Source: Tahibacter soli (lineage in GTDB: Bacteria; Pseudomonadota; Gammaproteobacteria; Xanthomonadales; Rhodanobacteraceae). Taken from it: a stretch of DNA of 64,000 bases. Numbering within the stretch: position 1 is the first letter of the stretch; every line of letters begins with the position of its first letter. The stretch spans positions 1-64,000 of the forward strand of contig NZ_JAOVZO020000008.1 of the NCBI RefSeq assembly GCF_025717065.2. The letters run 5' to 3'. The position numbers and the translations under genes are program-made. The notes beneath the pieces are model-generated. The model was not told the origin of the DNA. It was given only the letters and a program-made list of their open reading frames with translations, and did not search any database. Positions 16,770 through 28,087 of the stretch are shown in pieces.

Positions 16770-18659
16770 ATGCTCAAGTTCGATTCGGTCGCGCTGCGCC
16801 GCGGCTCCAAACTGCTGTTCGAGGACGCCACCGTCCAGTTGCACGCCGGCTGGAAGGTCGGCGTTACCGGGCGCAACGGCGCCGGCAAGTCGAGCCTGTT
16901 CGCGCTCGTCGGCGGCGAACTGGCGCCCGACAGCGGCGAATTTTCGCGGCCGCGCGACTGGACGCTCGCGCACGTGCGCCAGGAAACGCCGGCGCTCGCC
17001 CGGTCGGCGCTCGACTACGTCCTCGACGGCGACGTCGAATACCGCGCGATCGAGCGCGACCTGGCCGCCGCCGAAGCCGCGCACGACGCCGTGCGCCAGG
17101 CGGCGCTGCACGAACGCCTGCACGTGATCGGCGGTTACGCGGCGCCCGCGCGCGCCGGCGCGCTGATGCACGGCCTCGGCTTCGTCGCGGCCGACGAGCC
17201 GCGCCACGTGTCGGAATTTTCGGGCGGCTGGCGCATGCGCCTGAATCTTGCACAGGCACTGATGTGCCGTTCCGACCTGCTGCTGCTCGACGAACCGACG
17301 AACCACCTCGACCTCGACGCCGTGTTCTGGCTCGAAGAATGGCTGCGCCGCTATCCGGGCACGCTGCTCCTGATCTCGCACGACCGCGAATTTCTGGACA
17401 ATGTCGTCAGCCACGTGCTGGAAATCGCCGACGAGCGCGTCGAACTCTTCGCCGGCACGCTGTCGGGCTTCGAGCGCAAGCGCGCCGAACGGCTCGTGCT
17501 GCAGCAGGCCCAGTACGAACGCCAGCAGCGCGAACGCGCCCATCTGCAAAGCTTCGTCGACCGCTTCAAGGCCAAGGCGAGCAAGGCGCGCCAGGCGCAA
17601 AGCCGCGTCAAGGCGCTCGAACGCATGGTCGAGATCGCGCCGGTGCGCGCCGCCTCGTCGATCCGCTTCGAATTTCGCGAACCCGAGGCGCTGCCGTATC
17701 CGCTCGCTCGGCTCGACGAGGCCGCAGCCGGCTACGGCGACCGCACGGTGCTCTCCGGCGTCAAGCTGAGCCTCGTGCCCGGCGACCGCATCGCGCTCCT
17801 CGGGGCCAACGGCGCGGGCAAGTCGACGCTGATCAAGCTGCTGTCCGGCGCGATCGCGGTGCGCGAAGGCGAGCGCTTCGAGGCCAAGGGCCTCAAGATC
17901 GGCTATTTCGCGCAGCACCAGCTCGAACAGCTCGATCCGCGCGCGAGCGCGGTCGAACACTTGAAGCGCCTGGACCCCGCGCTCGGCGAACAGGCCGCGC
18001 GCGACTTCCTCGGCGGCTTCGGCTTTCTCGGCGAGCGCGCGCTCGAACTCGTCGCGCCGTTCTCCGGCGGCGAGAAGGCGCGCCTGTGCCTCGCGCTGAC
18101 CGTGTGGCAGCGCCCCAACCTGCTGCTGCTCGACGAACCGACGAACCATCTCGACCTCGACATGCGCGAGGCGCTGACCGAAGCGATCAACGGCTTCGAC
18201 GGCGCGCTGGTGCTCGTCGCGCACGATCGCTCGCTGATCCGCACCTGCTGCGAGACGCTTTATCTCGTCGGCGGCGGACGCCTGCAGCCGTACGACGGCG
18301 ATCTCGAAGACTACGCCCGCATCGTGCTCCGGCAGACGGCCGCGGCCGACGCCGAGGCGAGCGCGGCGGCGCCCGCCGGCGGCACACGCAAGGACGATCG
18401 CCGCGAACGCGCCGAGCAGCGCGCGCGGCTCGCGCCGATGAAGAACGAAGTCACGCGCATCGAAAAGCGCATGGCCGAGGTCGACGCGAAGAAGCGCAAG
18501 GCCGAGGAACAACTGCAGGACCCGGCGTTGTACGAGCAGCCGTCGTCGCCGCGCATCGGCGAGCTGACGCGCCTCGTCGCCGAGCTGCGCGCACAGTTCG
18601 CGCAGCTCGAGGAAGACTGGCTGCACGCGCAGGAAGCGCTCGAACAGGCATCCGGTTGA
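16770..18659 (+). CDS. yheS: ABC-F family ATPase YheS
   Basis: A 629-aa ABC-F protein with two ATP-binding domains and no membrane segments. Domain 1 has GRNGAGKSS, FSGGWRMRLNL and LLLLDEPTNHLDLDAVFW. The inter-domain linker contains HLQSFVDRFKAKASKARQAQ. Domain 2 has GANGAGKST, PFSGGEKARLCL and LLLLDEPTNHLDLDMREA. A C-terminal coiled coil (ITRIEKRMAEVDAKKRKAEE-like, about 560-625) follows. It matches E. coli YheS along its whole length (for example DYVLDGDVEYRAIE). ABC-F proteins bind the ribosomal E site; YheS is linked to relieving translational stalls. It is divergent from the FKBP gene and upstream of the sulfate-activation gene. Confidence 0.93.
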   Translation: MLKFDSVALRRGSKLLFEDATVQLHAGWKVGVTGRNGAGKSSLFALVGGELAPDSGEFSRPRDWTLAHVRQETPALARSALDYVLDGDVEYRAIERDLAAAEAAHDAVRQAALHERLHVIGGYAAPARAGALMHGLGFVAADEPRHVSEFSGGWRMRLNLAQALMCRSDLLLLDEPTNHLDLDAVFWLEEWLRRYPGTLLLISHDREFLDNVVSHVLEIADERVELFAGTLSGFERKRAERLVLQQAQYERQQRERAHLQSFVDRFKAKASKARQAQSRVKALERMVEIAPVRAASSIRFEFREPEALPYPLARLDEAAAGYGDRTVLSGVKLSLVPGDRIALLGANGAGKSTLIKLLSGAIAVREGERFEAKGLKIGYFAQHQLEQLDPRASAVEHLKRLDPALGEQAARDFLGGFGFLGERALELVAPFSGGEKARLCLALTVWQRPNLLLLDEPTNHLDLDMREALTEAINGFDGALVLVAHDRSLIRTCCETLYLVGGGRLQPYDGDLEDYARIVLRQTAAADAEASAAAPAGGTRKDDRRERAEQRARLAPMKNEVTRIEKRMAEVDAKKRKAEEQLQDPALYEQPSSPRIGELTRLVAELRAQFAQLEEDWLHAQEALEQASG

Positions 18660-18717
18660 ATATCACCATCCACTTTCATCAATCACTCTTTCACAGACCA
18701 CTGGAACCCGCCACGCC

Positions 18718-20439
18718 ATGAGCCAACTGATCGCGCCGCACGGCGGCCGTCTCGTCGATCTCTTCGTCGCCGCCGGCGAGCGCGAAGCGCTCAAGCACGC
18801 AGCCGCGCAACTGCCGGCGTGGGATCTCACGCCGCGCCAGCTGTGCGATCTCGAACTCCTCGCCAACGGCGCGTTCTCGCCGCTCGAAGGCTTTCTCGGG
18901 CGCGCCGACTATGAATCGGTGTGCCGCGACATGCGCCTCGCCGACGGCACGCTCTGGCCGATGCCGGTCACGCTCGACGTCAGCCGCGAATTCGCCGACA
19001 AGCTCGGCGACGGGGCGCAAGTGGCGCTGCGCGATCCCGAGGGCGTGATCCTCGCGATCCTCGACGTCGCCGACCGCTGGGAACCCGATCGGCAAGCGGA
19101 GGCTCGCGACGTGTTCGGCACGACCGACCGCCTGCACGCGGGCGTCGCGTATCTCGTCGACCGCGCGAACCCGATCTATCTCGGCGGTCGCGTGCGCGCG
19201 ATCGAAGCGGCGCCGCACTACGATTTTCGCCACCTGCGCCTGTCGCCGCGCGAAGTGCGCGCGCATTTCGACAAGCTCGGCTGGCGCCGCATCGTGGCGT
19301 TCCAGACGCGCAACCCGATGCATCGCGCGCACCTCGAACTCACGTTCCGCGCCGCGCAGATCGCCGAGGCGAATCTCCTGATACACCCGAGCGTCGGCAT
19401 GACCAAGCCCGGCGACATCGACCACTACACGCGCGTGCGCTGCTACGAGAAGCTGATCGCGCACTACCCCGAGCAGACGACGCTGCTGTCGCTGCTGCAC
19501 CTGGCCATGCGCATGGGCGGCCCGCGCGAGGCGCTGTGGCACGCGATCATCCGCAAGAACCACGGCTGTTCGCATTTCATCGTCGGCCGCGACCATGCCG
19601 GCCCCGGCAACGGCGCCGACGGCAAGCCGTTCTACGGCCCCTACGATGCGCAGGAACTCGTCGCGCGCCATCACGACGAACTCGGCATCGCGATGGTGCC
19701 GTTCCAGGAAATGGTCTACGTGCAGGAGCGCGCGCAGTACGCGCCGGCCGACGAGATCGCGCCCGGCGAAACGGTGCTGAACATTTCCGGCACCGAACTG
19801 CGCCGGCGCCTGCACGAAGGGCTCGACGTGCCGGAGTGGTTCACGTATCCCGAAGTGATCGACGAGCTGCGCCGCACGCACCCGGCGCGGCACAAGCAGG
19901 GTTTCACGGTGTTCTTCACCGGCCTTTCCGGCGCGGGCAAGTCGACGCTCGCCAATGCGCTCCTCGTGCGCCTGCTCGAACTCGGCACGCGGCCGGTCAC
20001 GCTGCTCGACGGCGACATCGTGCGCAAGCACCTGTCGAGCGAACTCGGGTTCTCGAAAGAACACCGCAACCTCAACGTGCAGCGCATCGGCTTCGTCGCG
20101 AGCGAGATCACGAAGAACGGCGGCATCGCGATCTGCGCGCCGATCGCGCCGTACGCGCAGGCGCGCCGCGAGGTGCGCGAGATGGTGTCGCAGTACGGCC
20201 TGTTCGTCGAAACGCATATCGCAACGCCGATCGACGTGTGCGAACAGCGCGACCGCAAAGGCCTCTACGCGCTGGCGCGCGCGGGCAAGCTCAAGGAATT
20301 CACCGGCGTCAGCGATCCGTACGAAGTGCCCGAATCGCCGGAGCTGCGCATCGATACGAGCGACATCGCTCCGGACGAAGCGGTGCAGCGCATCGTGCTG
20401 AAGCTCGAAAGCCTCGGCCTGATCCGGCCGAGAGACTGA
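18718..20439 (+). CDS. bifunctional sulfate adenylyltransferase / adenylylsulfate kinase
   Basis: A 573-aa fusion that activates sulfate in two steps: ATP sulfurylase makes APS (residues 1 to about 385) and APS kinase makes PAPS (about 395-573). The sulfurylase part shows QTRNPMHRAH (196-205) and IVGRDHAGPG. The kinase part shows the P-loop GLSGAGKST (402-410), DGDIVRKHLSSELGFS and FTGVSDPYEVPE. This Sat-CysC fusion is an alternative to the CysD/CysN system and acts in the cytoplasm. No other sulfur-assimilation gene lies next to it here. It starts 58 bp after yheS. A strong hairpin follows at 20447-20475. Confidence 0.95.
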   Translation: MSQLIAPHGGRLVDLFVAAGEREALKHAAAQLPAWDLTPRQLCDLELLANGAFSPLEGFLGRADYESVCRDMRLADGTLWPMPVTLDVSREFADKLGDGAQVALRDPEGVILAILDVADRWEPDRQAEARDVFGTTDRLHAGVAYLVDRANPIYLGGRVRAIEAAPHYDFRHLRLSPREVRAHFDKLGWRRIVAFQTRNPMHRAHLELTFRAAQIAEANLLIHPSVGMTKPGDIDHYTRVRCYEKLIAHYPEQTTLLSLLHLAMRMGGPREALWHAIIRKNHGCSHFIVGRDHAGPGNGADGKPFYGPYDAQELVARHHDELGIAMVPFQEMVYVQERAQYAPADEIAPGETVLNISGTELRRRLHEGLDVPEWFTYPEVIDELRRTHPARHKQGFTVFFTGLSGAGKSTLANALLVRLLELGTRPVTLLDGDIVRKHLSSELGFSKEHRNLNVQRIGFVASEITKNGGIAICAPIAPYAQARREVREMVSQYGLFVETHIATPIDVCEQRDRKGLYALARAGKLKEFTGVSDPYEVPESPELRIDTSDIAPDEAVQRIVLKLESLGLIRPRD

Positions 20440-20446
20440 TCCTCGC

Positions 20447-20475
20447 GGGCGATCCGGCGTCGCGCCGGATCGCCC
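20447..20475. terminator. hairpin between convergent sulfurylase and peroxidase genes
   Basis: GGGCGATCCGGCG (20447-20459), loop TCG, CGCCGGATCGCCC (20463-20475): 13 perfect base pairs. It lies eight bases after the stop of the plus-strand gene and 25 bp before the end of the convergent minus-strand gene. No T-run is present, so it would be a non-canonical or bidirectional terminator. Confidence 0.55.
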
Positions 20476-20500
20476 GTCCGCGACGCCGATTGCGTCGCGA

Positions 20501-21052
20501 TTACTTCGGCGCCGCTATCGCCTTCTCGATCGCGCCGACGAGCTCGGGCGCGTCCGGCGCCACCTTGCTCGGGAAGTCGCCGATCACCTTGCCGTCGCGG
20601 CCGACGAGATATTTATAGAAGTTCCAAGTGGGATAACGCCCGCCGCTCGCGTCGGCGAGCTTCGCGTACAGCGGCGTCGCCTGCTCCTTCGTGACGTGCA
20701 CCTTCTCGAACATCGGAAACTTCACGCCGTAGGTCAGCGTGCAGAAATCCTGAATCTCCTTTTCGGAGCCCGGCTCCTGCTGCTTGAAGTCGTTCGACGG
20801 AAAGCCGAGCACGGCGAAGCCCTTGTCCGCGTATTTCGCGTTGAGCGCCTCCAGGCCCTCGTATTGCGGCGTGAAGCCGCACTTGCTCGCGGTGTTCACG
20901 ACGAGCAGCACCTTGCCCTCGTACTGCTTGCACAGGTTGACCTTTTCCTTGCCGGCGAGCGGCCGGTAATCGGCGTTCAACAGATCGCTGCACGCGTAGG
21001 CCGATGTCGAAACGAGGCCCAGGGCCAGCCAGATCACGGAAAAACGGCGCAT
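20501..21052 (-). CDS. exported glutathione peroxidase-like thiol peroxidase
   Basis: A 183-aa GPx-family protein. The signal peptide (MRRFSVIWLALGLVSTSAYA) suggests a periplasmic location. The catalytic region is NTASKCGFTPQYEGLEAL with Cys58 in place of selenocysteine. FPSNDFKQQEPGSEKEIQDF and the tryptophan motif TWNFYKYLV complete the catalytic set. The second segment has FPSND where the cytoplasmic paralogue at 51222-51704 has FPCDQ, so the resolving cysteine may be absent or elsewhere. The ATG at 21052 follows GGAG at proper spacing; a GTG five codons upstream is less likely. Confidence 0.9.
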   Translation of the reverse strand: MRRFSVIWLALGLVSTSAYACSDLLNADYRPLAGKEKVNLCKQYEGKVLLVVNTASKCGFTPQYEGLEALNAKYADKGFAVLGFPSNDFKQQEPGSEKEIQDFCTLTYGVKFPMFEKVHVTKEQATPLYAKLADASGGRYPTWNFYKYLVGRDGKVIGDFPSKVAPDAPELVGAIEKAIAAPK

Positions 21053-21172
21053 AGCACACTCCGGCACGCGGTGAGAGAAGCGCGAGCATAGCGCGAGTGC
21101 GCAACAAGTGCTTGTGTCCGCAGCAGTTTTCGACTCCGCCGGCCGGCTGAGACACCGCTTGCGAAAAAGTGC

Positions 21173-21213
21173 TTGACCCTCGCAGATTAGGTGTTATAGT
21201 TCACTACAACACC
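21173..21213 (+). promoter_or_regulatory. promoter with YtrA-type GntR operator
   Basis: TTGACC (21173-21178), a 16-base spacer, and TATAGT (21195-21200) form a good housekeeping promoter. A near-perfect palindrome lies over the -10 box: GTGTTATAGT (21191-21200), TC, ACTACAACAC (21203-21212). Its flanks read GGTG (21190-21193), exactly 16 bases, CACC (21210-21213). GGTG-N16-CACC is the operator I recall for YtrA regulators of Xanthomonas. Binding here would block RNA polymerase, implying autorepression of the four-gene operon that follows. Confidence 0.85.
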
Positions 21214-21239
21214 AGTCAAATCGAACACCAGGAGCCGTC

Positions 21240-21578
21240 ATGAAACCGCAGGTCGTCGCCACCGTACTGTTCGCCGCTTCGTTCTTCGCGATCGGCGCGT
21301 CCGTCGAACGTTCCGCGCGCGCACCGGTCGCCGCGCCCCGGCCCGCCGCTCCCGCGCCGCGCGTCGCTCCCGAGCGCATCGCCGAAATCGTCACGCTGCC
21401 CGAAGTGACCGTTCGCCCGAGCAAGGAAGACGTCGCGCTGGCCCGCGCAACGCCGGTCGCCGCGAGCGCCGCCGCGCCGGGTCCGACGCGCCTGGCCGCG
21501 AACGGATCGCCGAGACTCGCTTTCGACATGCCCTACTATTCGTTCGGCAAAGTACTGCCGCAAGTCAGCCGGGAATAA
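21240..21578 (+). CDS. small Ala/Pro-rich exported or membrane-anchored protein, unknown function
   Basis: A 112-aa protein and the first gene of the YtrA operon. It starts with a hydrophobic segment (VVATVLFAASFFAIGA, about 5-20) that may be a signal or an anchor. A low-complexity Ala/Pro/Arg region (ARAPVAAPRPAAPAPRVAP) and a short more ordered part (IAEIVTLPEVTVRPSKEDVALAR) follow. No domain is recognised. A ribosome binding site (CAGGAG) precedes the ATG, and it ends six bases before the regulator gene. Its position directly behind the operator suggests that it works with the ABC transporter in the envelope. Confidence 0.8.
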   Translation: MKPQVVATVLFAASFFAIGASVERSARAPVAAPRPAAPAPRVAPERIAEIVTLPEVTVRPSKEDVALARATPVAASAAAPGPTRLAANGSPRLAFDMPYYSFGKVLPQVSRE

Positions 21579-21584
21579 CGACGT

Positions 21585-21959
21585 ATGAGCATCACCTGGA
21601 ACGACAGCGCCCCGATCTACCGCCAGCTGCGCGACCGCGTCGTGGCGATGATCCTGGACGGCGTGCTGAACGAGGGGGACGCCCTTCCCTCGGTTCGCCA
21701 GGTCGCCGCGGATTTCCAGTTGAATCCGATCACGGTGTCCAAGGCCTACCAGGAATTGGTGGACGAACAGTTGGTCGAGAAACGGCGAGGATTGGGTATG
21801 TATGTCAACGAAGGCGCACGGGACGCGCTGCTCAAGAACGAGCGCGAACGCTTCCTGCGCGAGGAATGGCCGGCACTGTACGCGCGCCTGAAGCGCCTGG
21901 GCCTCGACATGGACCGGCTGATGCAGGAAAGCCGCAAGCAGGAAGGAGAATCGGCATGA
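21585..21959 (+). CDS. YtrA-subfamily GntR transcriptional regulator
   Basis: A 124-aa GntR regulator of the short YtrA type. The winged helix-turn-helix covers residues 1-75 (APIYRQLRDRVVAMILDG, LPSVRQVAADFQLNPITVSKAYQEL as two adjacent parts, and LVEKRRGLGMYV as the wing). A short helical C-terminal tail serves for dimerisation instead of a large ligand domain. Such regulators repress ABC transporter operons, typically induced by envelope stress or antibiotics. It overlaps the ATPase gene by ATGA. It is expected to bind the palindrome at 21190-21213 upstream of its own operon. Confidence 0.92.
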   Translation: MSITWNDSAPIYRQLRDRVVAMILDGVLNEGDALPSVRQVAADFQLNPITVSKAYQELVDEQLVEKRRGLGMYVNEGARDALLKNERERFLREEWPALYARLKRLGLDMDRLMQESRKQEGESA

Positions 21960-22813
21960 GCGCAGTGGTGCAAGCCCGAAACCTCGTCAAGCGTTTCGGC
22001 GCCAACCGCGCGCTCGACGGCGCGAGCTTTTCGATCGCGCCCGGCCGCATCGTCGGCCTGATCGGTCCGAACGGCGCCGGCAAGACCACCGCGCTCAAGG
22101 CGATGCTCGGCCTCACCGACGTCGAAGGCGAGCTGTCGGTGCTGGGTCTGGACCCCCGCAAGCAGCGCCACGAACTGATGCAGCAGGTGTGCTTCATCGC
22201 CGATGTCGCCGTGCTGCCGCGCTGGATCCGCGTGCGCGAGGCCGTCGATTTCGTCGCCGGCGTGCACCCGCGCTTCTCGCGCGAAAAGTGCCGGCATTTC
22301 ATCGAACGCACCAAGCTCAAGCCCGACATGCGCGTGCGCGAAATGTCCAAGGGCATGATCGTGCAGCTGCATCTGGCGCTCGTCATGGCGATCGACGCGA
22401 AGCTGCTCGTGCTCGACGAACCGACGCTGGGCCTGGACATCCTGTATCGCAAGGAGTTCTACCAGAGCCTGCTGAACGACTACTTCGACGACGAGAAGAC
22501 CATCGTCGTCACGACGCATCAGGTCGAGGAGATCGAGCACATCCTGACCGACCTCATGTTCATCCGCGACGGCAAGATCATTCTCGACACGTCGATGGAC
22601 GATCTCGCCGAGCGCTTCGCCGAAGTCATGGTCGCGCCGGACAAGGCCGAACGCGCCCGCGCGCTGTCGCCGCTCGGCGAGCGGCAGATCTTCGGCAAAT
22701 CGATCTTTCTGTTCGACGGCGTCGACAAGCCGCGTCTGGCCGAACTCGGCGAAGTGCACAAGCCGAGCATCGCCGACCTGTTCGTCGCCACCATGAAGGG
22801 GACCTACGCATGA
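21956..22813 (+). CDS. ABC transporter ATP-binding protein of the YtrA operon
   Basis: A 285-aa ABC ATPase with Walker A IGPNGAGKT, Walker B LLVLDEPTLGLD and the switch histidine in TTHQVEEIEH. The signature region reads MSKGMIVQLHLAL instead of LSGGQ, which is common in this export subfamily (YtrB-like). A C-terminal extension (about 215-285) follows the nucleotide-binding domain. The start overlaps the regulator stop (ATGA), and its own stop overlaps the permease start, so the three are translationally coupled. It should energise the permease encoded next. Confidence 0.92.
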   Translation: MSAVVQARNLVKRFGANRALDGASFSIAPGRIVGLIGPNGAGKTTALKAMLGLTDVEGELSVLGLDPRKQRHELMQQVCFIADVAVLPRWIRVREAVDFVAGVHPRFSREKCRHFIERTKLKPDMRVREMSKGMIVQLHLALVMAIDAKLLVLDEPTLGLDILYRKEFYQSLLNDYFDDEKTIVVTTHQVEEIEHILTDLMFIRDGKIILDTSMDDLAERFAEVMVAPDKAERARALSPLGERQIFGKSIFLFDGVDKPRLAELGEVHKPSIADLFVATMKGTYA

Positions 22814-23778
22814 ACACGTTCACCTGGCTCCTCAAGCGCGAATACTGGGAGCATCGCGGCGGCTTCAAATGGGTGCCGCTGATCACCGGCGTGGTGCTCG
22901 TGCTGATGATCGCGTTCGCGCTCGTCACCGCGCTCATGACCGCGAACCGCCACGGCATCGTCGTGGGCAACCTCAATCTCGACGACATCAGCCGCGCGGC
23001 GACGCCGCAGCAGCTCGAACAGGTCGGCGCAGCGATCAACGTCAGCATGTACATGCTCTCGATACCGATCGCCTGCCTGCTCGGCATCGTCAGCTTCTTC
23101 TACCTGCTGGGTTCGCTCTACGACGAGCGGCGCGACCGCAGCGTGCTGTTCTGGAAGTCGCTGCCGGTGTCGGACGTGCAGACCGTGCTGTCGAAGGTCG
23201 TGACGGTGATGTTCGTCGCGCCGCTGCTCGCGCTCGTCGCGACGTTCGCGACGCTGCTCATCTACCTCGTGCTGCTGTCGATCGTGTTCGCGTTCTACGG
23301 CATCAATCCGTTCACGGTGATCTGGCTCAACGCATCGCCGCTGATGGTCGTCGTCAAGCTCGTGGCGCTCGTGCCGGTCAACGCGCTGTGGGCGCTGCCG
23401 ACGATCGGCTGGCTGATGCTGTGCTCGGCCTTCGCCCGGCGCGTGCCGTTCCTGTGGGCCGTGCTGATTCCGGTCGGTACCGGCACCGTGCTCGCGATCT
23501 ACGATGCGATCAACAACCTGCACGTGCCGAGCACGTGGTTCTGGCACCACATCGTCGGCCGCGCCCTGTTGAGCATCCTGCCGGGCGGCTGGATCGACTT
23601 CGACCACGTCGGCAACCAGATGGAGCGCTCGCGCCTGCCGTCCGACCTCGCCACGGTGTTCAACAGCACCGGCTTCGCCCACGTGCTGACGCTGCCGTCG
23701 CTGTGGATCGGCGCGGCGGCGGGCGCCGCGATGATTGCCGCCGCGATCTGGCTGCGCCGCTGGCGCGACGATTCGTAA
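22810..23778 (+). CDS. ABC transporter permease of the YtrA operon
   Basis: A 322-aa membrane protein, probably with six membrane segments. The first follows the N-terminal LLKREYWEHRGGF (WVPLITGVVLVLMIAFAL); others include SIPIACLLGIVSFFYLLG, FVAPLLALVATFATLLIYL and the last WIGAAAGAAMIAAAIWL. The motif SLYDERRDRSVLFWKSLPVS is typical of ABC-2-type export permeases and contacts the ATPase. The substrate is unknown. The start overlaps the ATPase gene (ATGA at 22810-22813). A bidirectional terminator follows at 23804-23828. Confidence 0.9.
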   Translation: MNTFTWLLKREYWEHRGGFKWVPLITGVVLVLMIAFALVTALMTANRHGIVVGNLNLDDISRAATPQQLEQVGAAINVSMYMLSIPIACLLGIVSFFYLLGSLYDERRDRSVLFWKSLPVSDVQTVLSKVVTVMFVAPLLALVATFATLLIYLVLLSIVFAFYGINPFTVIWLNASPLMVVVKLVALVPVNALWALPTIGWLMLCSAFARRVPFLWAVLIPVGTGTVLAIYDAINNLHVPSTWFWHHIVGRALLSILPGGWIDFDHVGNQMERSRLPSDLATVFNSTGFAHVLTLPSLWIGAAAGAAMIAAAIWLRRWRDDS

Positions 23779-23803
23779 GCGCCGCGCGACGCCAAAACGA
23801 AAA

Positions 23804-23828
23804 GGCCGCCCGAGGGCGGCCTTTTTTT
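23804..23828. terminator. intrinsic terminator, bidirectional
   Basis: GGCCGCC (23804-23810), loop CGAG, GGCGGCC (23815-23821), followed by seven T's on the plus strand. The A-rich sequence before it also gives a T-run on the minus strand. It ends the YtrA operon and the convergent minus-strand gene at 23846-24973. Confidence 0.92.
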
Positions 23829-23845
23829 GTCCCGAAACGCGATGC

Positions 23846-24973
23846 TCAGCGAATGTTGTCGCTCAGCACGCGGTACTTGCTCGCGCTGTCCTTGTCTTTC
23901 TGCAGGCCGCGCTGATTCAGGTCGATGCCGCCGTCGAGCCAGTAGCGCACGAGCGTCGTGCCGTCGCGGCGTACCACGACGCCGGCCGACTTGCCCAGAT
24001 ACAGGATGTCGCCCTGCTTCAACTGGTCGGCGCGTGCCGAACGCGTGATCGTGCGGCCTTCGCCGTAGGCTTTTTCCAGGTCCAGGCGCTCGGCATCGCC
24101 GTCGCCCGGAATCTTGCCCGTGAACAGCTGCGGCGCGCCGGTCGGGTCGTTGCGCAGCGACACTTCGCCGGCCGACAGCGGTTCGAGCACTTCGTAGCGG
24201 TTCTCGCCGAGCGGACGCAGTTCGGCGCGCTTGGGATTGAGCTCGCCGGCCAGCCAGTGCAGCGCGGTCTTCAGGCGGTCGCGACGCACGACGGCGCGCA
24301 CGCTGCCTTCGATGTAGACGGTGTCGCCCTTCTGCAGCTGCGACACGTCGAGATCGCCCGCGGCCGGACGGCCTTCGTTCAGCGACTGCAGCAGGCGCTG
24401 ACGCACGGCGACCGACGGATCGGCGGGCGATGCGACGGCCGGTGCCGGCGCGGCGGGTTTCGGCGCTTCGACCGGCGCCGGCGGCGGCGCGACAGGGGCC
24501 GGCGCGGGTTCGACCGGTGCGGGCGGCGGCGTTTCGACCGGCTTCGGCGCGGGCGCCGGCGGCGGTTCGACCGGCTTGGGTGCCGCAACGGGGGTGGCCG
24601 GCTTCGGCGTTTCGACCGGCTTGGGCGCTGGGGCCGGCTTCGGGGCGACGGCCGGCTTCGGCGGTTCGACGGGTTCGGCCGGCTTCGGCGCGGCCTTGTC
24701 GCTGACGCGCACGACGACGTTCTCGAAGAAGCTGTCGTTGAGCTTGACGTCGGCCTTGCCGCCGGCCTTCACCTTCGCGGCGATTTTCGCGTGCCATTCC
24801 TTCGGCGCGTTGACCACGACCTCGCGGCCGGTGACGGCGGCCTGACGGCCGAGTTCAGCGAGCTTGGCATCGGCCGCGCCGGACTCGATGTCCTTCGCGG
24901 TCAGCGCAAGCTCCTGTTGCGCCCAGGCGCTGCTCGCAAACAGTGCCATGGCGAGAGCCAGACGTTTCAGCAT
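23846..24973 (-). CDS. exported protein with long Pro-Lys-Pro-Val-Glu repeat linker, unknown function
   Basis: A 375-aa protein in three parts. Residues 1-20 are a signal peptide (MLKRLALAMALFASSAWAQQ). Residues about 21-85 form a small N-terminal domain (LALTAKDIESGAADAKLAEL to FENVVVRVSDK). Residues about 90-185 form a linker of PKPVE/PKPAP-type repeats. The C-terminal region (about 190-375) contains a repeated theme: QLQKGDTVYIEGSVRAVVRR matches QLKQGDILYLGKSAGVVVRR roughly 115 residues later, suggesting an internal duplication. The Pro-rich linker could span the cell wall, as in TonB- or FimV-like proteins, but no such domain is recognised. The ATG at 24973 opens the signal peptide. Confidence 0.82.
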   Translation of the reverse strand: MLKRLALAMALFASSAWAQQELALTAKDIESGAADAKLAELGRQAAVTGREVVVNAPKEWHAKIAAKVKAGGKADVKLNDSFFENVVVRVSDKAAPKPAEPVEPPKPAVAPKPAPAPKPVETPKPATPVAAPKPVEPPPAPAPKPVETPPPAPVEPAPAPVAPPPAPVEAPKPAAPAPAVASPADPSVAVRQRLLQSLNEGRPAAGDLDVSQLQKGDTVYIEGSVRAVVRRDRLKTALHWLAGELNPKRAELRPLGENRYEVLEPLSAGEVSLRNDPTGAPQLFTGKIPGDGDAERLDLEKAYGEGRTITRSARADQLKQGDILYLGKSAGVVVRRDGTTLVRYWLDGGIDLNQRGLQKDKDSASKYRVLSDNIR

Positions 24974-25219
24974 TTCAAAGTCTCCACAAGAATCAGCAAA
25001 AGAAACAAGATTGAGCCCAATCAATACGTCGAGCGAGCGCCGCCGGCAGACTTCCGCACGCTCCCACGCGGCGCGATCGCGCGATCGTGCCGCCGCAAAA
25101 CCGAACGTCCGAACCCCGGAGTAAATCGCTCGCATTGTGCCGGGCGGGCGTTTCGGGGCATGTGCTGTTCGACATGACGCGTGTTTTTGCAACGGCCGCA
25201 GGACCGTCGCCGTCGCCAC

Positions 25220-28080
<2,861 letters not shown>

Positions 28081-28087
28081 GTTCGCG

